Below, piece after piece: positions 59,784 to 64,000 of a DNA stretch of 64,000 nt. Position numbers and translations under genes: made by a program. A model generated the notes under the pieces. It saw nothing but the letters and a program-made list of their open reading frames with translations. It ran no database searches and was not told the DNA's origin. Source of the stretch: Paenibacillus_D sp047238105 (GTDB lineage: Bacteria; Bacillota; Bacilli; Paenibacillales; Paenibacillaceae). Location: contig NZ_JBDFMD010000001.1 in assembly GCF_047238105.1 (NCBI RefSeq), forward strand, positions 7,192,001 through 7,256,000, given 5' to 3'. Position 1 is the stretch's first letter; every line of letters starts with the position of its first letter.

Positions 59784-59805
59784 ATTATAATAGTAACAAT
59801 TACGA
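59784..59805 (-). promoter_or_regulatory. Zur-box-like site in the CobW promoter
   Basis: TAGTAACAATTACGA (59791-59805) differs at one base from the rpsN site at 57783. Minus-strand -10 TATAAT (59789-59784) abuts it, placing the box between -35 and -10. Confidence 0.72.
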
Positions 59806-60124
59806 ATAAATCTAATTATAGGTCCCGCTTGCTGTGCTGTCAAAGTACGGCCAGAGACGATGATGCGGAAAGGAGCAGCCTATGGATCCCATAAATCGAA
59901 TGCCAGACGAAGAACGAATCCTCAGTCTGCATACACAGCAACGTTGGAAGCACAGGGAGGCGGAATTGATAACTTGGACAAGTCGACCCAAACCAAGAAA
60001 GCGCGCCAAACAAACCGTCATATTTGGCAACAGCCACATTGATGTTCTACATATGGAGTCCGGCACGCCGCCTTTACATAGGGCAGGGGGGTATGATAAT
60101 GTAGATATAAAGGAGTTGATTCAT
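59806..60124. other. Gap between the CobW and csoR genes
   Basis: Some 300 bases. A frame from ATG 59882 behind AAAGGAG continues in phase into csoR, but its first 80 codons show no family resemblance, so I read it as non-coding or decayed. The copper operator is at its right end. Nothing else is recognised. Confidence 0.45.
60078..60094. promoter_or_regulatory. CsoR operator 1, before csoR
   Basis: ATAGGGCAGGGGGGTAT, adjacent to TTTACA (60074-60079) as -35 and TATGATAAT as -10 region. It matches operator 2 at 15 of 17 positions. Confidence 0.78.
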
Positions 60125-60454
60125 TTGGAGGATCCGATACTTGAGTCTATCTCATGTGACCATATCTCCTCAACAGGGAGGAAGAGTCATCACTCAGAAA
60201 AAACAAAGAAAAGCTTAATTCATCGTTTAAATCGAATCGAAGGTCAAGTACGTGGAGTAAAAGGACTAATCGAGCGAGATACTTACTGTGATGACGTGTT
60301 GAATCAAATCGCTTCGATTCAATCCGCTCTTAATGGACTGGGAAAGCAGCTGCTGGAGCACCACTTAAAAAGCTGTGTCATTGAGCGAATTGAAGAGGGC
60401 GATCATGAAGTACTGGATGAGCTTTTGACGACTGTTAATAAACTAATTAAATAA
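60125..60454 (+). CDS. csoR: Copper-sensing repressor CsoR
   Basis: 109 residues from TTG 60125, nine bases after AAAGGAG and downstream of the promoter; earlier starts would precede the promoter. KTKKSLIHRLNRIEGQVRGVKGLIERDTYCDDVLNQ and LLEHHLKSCVIERI supply the Cys-His-Cys Cu(I) triad of CsoR (YC-DD; HH; SC). Cu(I) binding lowers DNA affinity and derepresses copZ and copA. Confidence 0.93.
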   Translation: MEDPILESISCDHISSTGRKSHHSEKTKKSLIHRLNRIEGQVRGVKGLIERDTYCDDVLNQIASIQSALNGLGKQLLEHHLKSCVIERIEEGDHEVLDELLTTVNKLIK

Positions 60455-60542
60455 AGGAGCAGGGGGATTCTTAGATAAGCGATCCCCTCTTCCTGGTTTG
60501 AGAAAGTCCAATGAACCTCCTCTTCTTTATTCATTTTAGTAG

Positions 60543-60564
60543 TTGACATAGGGTAAGGGGGTAT
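60543..60564 (+). promoter_or_regulatory. copZ promoter with CsoR operator 2
   Basis: -35 TTGACA (60543-60548); operator ATAGGGTAAGGGGGTAT (60548-60564) fills the spacer. A -10 TATTGT at 60567 (18 bp) or TAGTAT at 60564 is possible. Confidence 0.8.
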
Positions 60565-60604
60565 AGTATTGTCTAATCATCTAATAAAAATGGAGGCGTT
60601 AAAA

Positions 60605-60811
60605 ATGGAACAAGCAACTTTAACTGTACAAGGTATGTCCTGCGGACATTGCGTCAATTCCATCGAAGGCGAGGTCGGCAAGCTGGACGGGGTGAGTGCG
60701 GTCAAAGTGCATCTGCAGGAAGGAAAAGTAGATGTCACCTTTAATGGCGATCAAGTAAATCTTCAAGCCATAACGGAAGTTATTGAAGAACAAGGCTACG
60801 AAGTAGCTTAA
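60605..60811 (+). CDS. copZ: Copper chaperone CopZ
   Basis: 68 residues, one HMA domain with the Cu(I) site GMSCGHCVNSIE. ATG 60605 has GGAGG eight bases upstream; the frame starts 12 codons earlier inside the promoter. It carries Cu(I) to CopA. Confidence 0.95.
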   Translation: MEQATLTVQGMSCGHCVNSIEGEVGKLDGVSAVKVHLQEGKVDVTFNGDQVNLQAITEVIEEQGYEVA

Positions 60812-60823
60812 ACAAACAGAAGA

Positions 60824-60855
60824 GATCGTGTCCTTTGGGGCACGATCCCCTTTTT
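60824..60855 (+). terminator. Rho-independent terminator after copZ
   Basis: GATCGTG (60824-60830) pairs with CACGATC (60841-60847); CCC and TTTTT follow. Confidence 0.8.
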
Positions 60856-60864
60856 AAAAAATGC

Positions 60865-60881
60865 ATACCCCGGGTGGGTAT
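60865..60881. promoter_or_regulatory. CsoR operator 3, before copA
   Basis: ATACCCCGGGTGGGTAT, embedded in GCATACCC...GGGTATGC. It sits between the copZ terminator and copA, so copA has a separate copper-controlled start or the site blocks read-through. Confidence 0.75.
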
Positions 60882-60899
60882 GCTGTGAGGTGAAGGACA

Positions 60900-63326
60900 G
60901 TGGAATCGAGTAAAGAAGTGAGCTTGGACATCCAAGGCATGACTTGTGCCGCATGCGCGAACAAGATCGAAAAAGGCTTGAACAAAATCGAAGGTGTCGT
61001 TAGTGCGAACGTCAACTTCGCTATTGAGAGAACGCGGGTTGTGTATGATCCGGACAAAACCAATGTGAAAGCCGTCGAAGAGAAAATTGAGAAATTAGGT
61101 TATCATGTACGACATGATAAACAAACCTTTGATATAACCGGCATGACCTGCGCTGCCTGTGCAACGAGAATTGAAAAACGATTGAATAAAATCGATGGCG
61201 TGTCGCAGGCTGTCGTTAACTTTGCTCTAGAGAATGCCACCGTCGATTATGATAAAAATCAAGTGACGGTTAACGATATGGTCGAATCCGTGAAAAAGCT
61301 TGGATATACCCTGAAAATTCAAACATCCAAAGAGGAAACGGCCAACAGTAAAGAAGAAGAAATCCGTCACCAAACGGGAAAATTTCTTTTCTCCGCGATA
61401 TTGACGTTGCCCTTATTGTGGACAATGGTGACACACTTTGAATTTACCTCATTTATTTATTCGCCGGATATGTTCATGAATCCATGGGTGCAGCTAGCGT
61501 TAGCGACGCCGGTGCAATTCATTGTCGGGGCCCAATTTTACAAGGGAGCGTACAAAGCCTTGCGAAATGGCAGTGCCAACATGGATGTTCTGGTTGCCTT
61601 GGGTACATCCGTCGCGTTTTTGTACAGTATCTTCCTCGGCTATGAGTGGCAGGCACAAGGACAGGTCGGTATGCCTGAACTCTACTTTGAAGCCGCAGCT
61701 GTGATTATTACGTTGGTCATTCTCGGAAAGCTATTTGAAGTCCGCGCCAAAGGCAGAACCGGTCAGGCTATCCAGAAGCTGCTAGGCATGCAGGCAAAAA
61801 CCGCTCGCGTTATACGGGACGGAGAAGAGCACGAAATTGCGATTGAAGAAGTCATGGTAGGCGATACGATCATGGTGCGTCCAGGCGAGAAAATTCCCGT
61901 GGATGGTAAGATCCTGAAGGGACAATCTGCTGTTGATGAATCCATGATTACGGGCGAGAGTATCCCCGTCGATAAAAAGCCGGGTGATGTCGCCATCGGC
62001 TCGACCATGAACAAAAATGGAATTTTGACGCTACAGGCTACTAAGGTTGGGAAAGACACAGCCCTTGCTCAAATTGTTAAAGTCGTCGAGGAAGCGCAGG
62101 GCAGTAAAGCAGATATTCAACGTGTCGCAGACCGGGTATCCGGCATTTTTGTCCCGATTGTCGTGGGAATCGCGATCGCAACGGCCTTTGTCTGGTATTT
62201 TATTGTTGAACCTGGCGATGTGCGGTCTGCCCTGGTACCGGCAATCACAATTTTGGTTATCGCTTGTCCGTGCGCGCTTGGCTTGGCGACCCCCACATCG
62301 GTTATGGCCGGATCGGGAAGAGCTGCTGAATTGGGCGTGCTATTCAAAGGCGGAGAACACTTGGAGAATACTCGAAACATCAACACGATTGTTCTGGATA
62401 AGACGGGGACGGTTACCAAAGGAAAACCTGCATTAACCGACGTTTTTCCGGAACAGGGTTTCGCTGAAGAAGAAGTGCTTGCCCTGGTCGCCTCCGCTGA
62501 AAACAGCTCAGAGCATCCGCTGGCGGAAGCCATCGTCAACGGGGCCAAAGCAAGGGGGATCCAAATCACAGAGGCGGATTCTTTTGAAGCCATCCCGGGC
62601 TACGGCATTCAAGCGGCTATGGGTGGAAGAAAGGTTTTTGTGGGCACCCGTAAGTTCATGCAAAAACAAAATATTGATGCCGCTTCCGTAGAAATCACGA
62701 TGTCACAGCTCGAGTCGGATGGCAAAACCGCCATGCTGATCGGTGTGGACGATCAATTGGCTGGTGTGATTGCAGTTGCGGATACGGTGAAAGACACATC
62801 GAAAGCAGCCATCGAAAGAATGCATGAGCTTGGTCTGGAAGTTATCATGCTGACAGGAGATAACCAGCGCACTGCACAAGCGATCGCCAAACAGGTCGGA
62901 ATCGACCGGGTAATCGCAGAAGTCGTCCCGGAACAAAAAGCGGATGAAATAAGGAAGCTTCAACAGGAAGGCAAAAAAGTCGCTATGGTCGGAGACGGCG
63001 TGAATGACGCGCCTGCGCTGGCAGTCGCCGATATCGGCATGGCCATGGGCACCGGGACGGACGTGGCCATTGAAGCAGCCGATGTTACACTGATGCGTGG
63101 GGATTTGCACAGCGTGGCCGACAGTGTACAGATCAGTGCCAAAACGATGCGCAATATCAAACAGAACCTGTTCTTTGCTTTCTTCTATAATACCGCGTCC
63201 ATTCCCGTTGCCGCGATCGGGTTATTGGCTCCCTGGGTAGCCGGTGCGGCGATGGCCTTCAGTTCCGTATCGGTTGTACTCAATGCGCTTCGCTTACAGC
63301 GGTTGAAACTGAGAGGAGGCCGATGA
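60900..63326 (+). CDS. copA: Cu(I)-exporting P1B-type ATPase CopA
   Basis: 808 residues from GTG 60900. Two N-terminal HMA domains (C16/C19 and C84/C87, both GMTCAAC), eight membrane helices, the CPC ion motif (456-458), the phosphorylation site D500-KTGT, TGD and GDGVNDAP. It expels Cu(I) across the membrane. The stop overlaps the start of the next gene (ATGA). Confidence 0.97.
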   Translation: MESSKEVSLDIQGMTCAACANKIEKGLNKIEGVVSANVNFAIERTRVVYDPDKTNVKAVEEKIEKLGYHVRHDKQTFDITGMTCAACATRIEKRLNKIDGVSQAVVNFALENATVDYDKNQVTVNDMVESVKKLGYTLKIQTSKEETANSKEEEIRHQTGKFLFSAILTLPLLWTMVTHFEFTSFIYSPDMFMNPWVQLALATPVQFIVGAQFYKGAYKALRNGSANMDVLVALGTSVAFLYSIFLGYEWQAQGQVGMPELYFEAAAVIITLVILGKLFEVRAKGRTGQAIQKLLGMQAKTARVIRDGEEHEIAIEEVMVGDTIMVRPGEKIPVDGKILKGQSAVDESMITGESIPVDKKPGDVAIGSTMNKNGILTLQATKVGKDTALAQIVKVVEEAQGSKADIQRVADRVSGIFVPIVVGIAIATAFVWYFIVEPGDVRSALVPAITILVIACPCALGLATPTSVMAGSGRAAELGVLFKGGEHLENTRNINTIVLDKTGTVTKGKPALTDVFPEQGFAEEEVLALVASAENSSEHPLAEAIVNGAKARGIQITEADSFEAIPGYGIQAAMGGRKVFVGTRKFMQKQNIDAASVEITMSQLESDGKTAMLIGVDDQLAGVIAVADTVKDTSKAAIERMHELGLEVIMLTGDNQRTAQAIAKQVGIDRVIAEVVPEQKADEIRKLQQEGKKVAMVGDGVNDAPALAVADIGMAMGTGTDVAIEAADVTLMRGDLHSVADSVQISAKTMRNIKQNLFFAFFYNTASIPVAAIGLLAPWVAGAAMAFSSVSVVLNALRLQRLKLRGGR

Positions 63327-64000
63327 AGATGTCTATTAAAAAATGGATTTCCTTTGGCCTGGTCTACGTGGTCATCGTGGTTGCAGGGTACAGTATCGTG
63401 ACAGGGCTAAATCCACTGGCAAGCGGCGAGCTGGATCACGATGGCCATGCCGCTCCAAATCGTCTCGAGGAGGAAGAAGAGAGAGATCATCACGCGCATA
63501 ACCAACAGGGTCACGGGCATCACCATGGTGAATCCGACGTGGAGGTTGACGTCACCTATAACGATCAAAAGGTTATCATAAGCGTGACCGATGGCGATGG
63601 GGCCGCTCCTGAATTAGCTATTCAACACGAGAAAGAAATGCATTTGATCGTGGTGTCAAAAGATCTAGAGCATTATCTTCATTTGCATCCAGAGAAGGAC
63701 CAGGACGGGACTTACACCGTTACACAAAACCTGAGTGAAGGGACGTACCATGCTTTTGTGGATATTGCGCCGGTAGGGAAAGAATATCAAACGACGCCTA
63801 ACCCTGTACAAATCGGATCAACGGAGACAAGTACCACAAGCTTGAACCCCGAGGAGGTTTGGACCAAAGAAGTAGACGGCAAACCCGTTACGCTGGAAGA
63901 GGTTGATGCAAAAGCTGGAGCAGATGTTCCTCTGGTGTTTGAGATGCATGGGAAGCAGCCGGAAACGTATCTGGGCGCTTTGGGTCACGTGGTGATTCTC
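63323..64000 (+). CDS. His-rich membrane-anchored protein of the copper operon, 3' end outside window
   Basis: The ATG overlaps the copA stop and has AGGAGG before it; the frame stays open to the window edge (226 residues seen). One N-terminal membrane helix (about 7-28), a charged His-rich linker (HDGHAAP, then DHHAHNQQGHGHHH), and an extracellular beta-rich domain with EMHLIVVSKDLEHYLHLHPEKDQDG and YLGALGHVVI, both patterns known from predicted periplasmic or extracellular metal-binding proteins beside copper genes. It probably binds Cu outside the cell. Full length and end are unknown. Confidence 0.78.
   Translation, partial: MKMSIKKWISFGLVYVVIVVAGYSIVTGLNPLASGELDHDGHAAPNRLEEEEERDHHAHNQQGHGHHHGESDVEVDVTYNDQKVIISVTDGDGAAPELAIQHEKEMHLIVVSKDLEHYLHLHPEKDQDGTYTVTQNLSEGTYHAFVDIAPVGKEYQTTPNPVQIGSTETSTTSLNPEEVWTKEVDGKPVTLEEVDAKAGADVPLVFEMHGKQPETYLGALGHVVIL

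Noticed and set aside
59882..60124. N-terminal 81-codon extension of csoR from ATG 59882
   Set aside because: Despite AAAGGAG before it, the extension has no similarity and crosses the CsoR operator and promoter; TTG 60125 fits CsoR length.
1..64000. CRISPR arrays, prophage, insertion sequences, tRNA or rRNA genes
   Set aside because: I found no regularly spaced direct repeats with unique spacers, no transposase or integrase-like protein, and no tRNA/rRNA-like sequence.

Overview
The window looks like chromosomal DNA of a low-to-mid-GC, endospore-former-type Firmicute, most likely Paenibacillus or a close relative. This is an inference from gene families: YesM/YesN two-component pairs beside LplA/LplB/LplC-type sugar ABC genes, PadR-DUF1048-ABC and ABATE/CGNR regulators, a thioredoxin-type ArsC, CsoR-CopZ-CopA, strong AGGAGG ribosome sites and intrinsic terminators. 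I see no rRNA, tRNA, CRISPR array or intact insertion sequence.

Left part (1-20000). A protein with a degenerate Nudix box enters from the left edge. It is followed by a DoxX-like/SRPBCC pair under a promoter with two identical operators one integral number of helical turns apart, and by an SRPBCC/ArsR pair. A FadR-type regulator comes next. Then one long plus-strand cluster (5142-13742) combines an NtaA/DszA-type flavin monooxygenase, a complete Dpp/Opp-type ABC importer and an NCS1 permease; it reads as uptake and oxidative cleavage of an organic S-, N- or chelate-type compound. After it come PadR-DUF1048-ABC-2 exporter genes with a shared operator, LrgA/LrgB-like genes and a Rieske protein with a very large unknown C-terminal part. 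A roughly 890-base gap holds 51-bp tandem repeats with co-varying hairpins and decayed gene pieces.

Middle part (20100-45300). A YesM/YesN-type kinase-regulator pair faces a three-gene carbohydrate importer, and the two units share one bidirectional terminator. Mostly housekeeping and stress genes follow: an ACR3/BASS-like transporter, an ABATE/CGNR regulator divergent from VOC and PNPOx-like genes with duplicated dyads, methionine aminopeptidase coupled to a TetR gene, a DHFR-like protein, a UvrA paralogue, a WYL regulator that appears to start at CTG, DUF421, a PRTase-HAD-like fusion, cardiolipin synthase, an MFS transporter, nicotinate phosphoribosyltransferase, a possibly leaderless TetR gene and a peroxiredoxin-like gene.

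Right part (45300-64000). This is a stress and metal-response region. An ECF41/SigJ-type sigma factor is divergent from an AhpD-like gene, and each has an apparent ECF41 promoter. A large arsenic/phosphate island follows: arsR, an orphan response regulator lacking the phosphoacceptor Asp, pstS-pstC-pstA-pstB-phoU, a second orphan response regulator, arsR, arsB, arsC, an ArsI/CadI-type lyase, a CX5R phosphatase and chrA. Two near-identical Zur-box-like sites then flank a zinc-independent S14 gene, a DUF3024-like gene, a wrecked flavoprotein gene and a CobW/YciC GTPase. The window closes with csoR, copZ, copA and a partial His-rich membrane protein, with three 17-bp CsoR-type operators. The island makes sense as one strategy: keep phosphate entering through the selective Pst pump while arsenate is reduced and arsenite expelled, and handle chromate, zinc shortage and copper next door.
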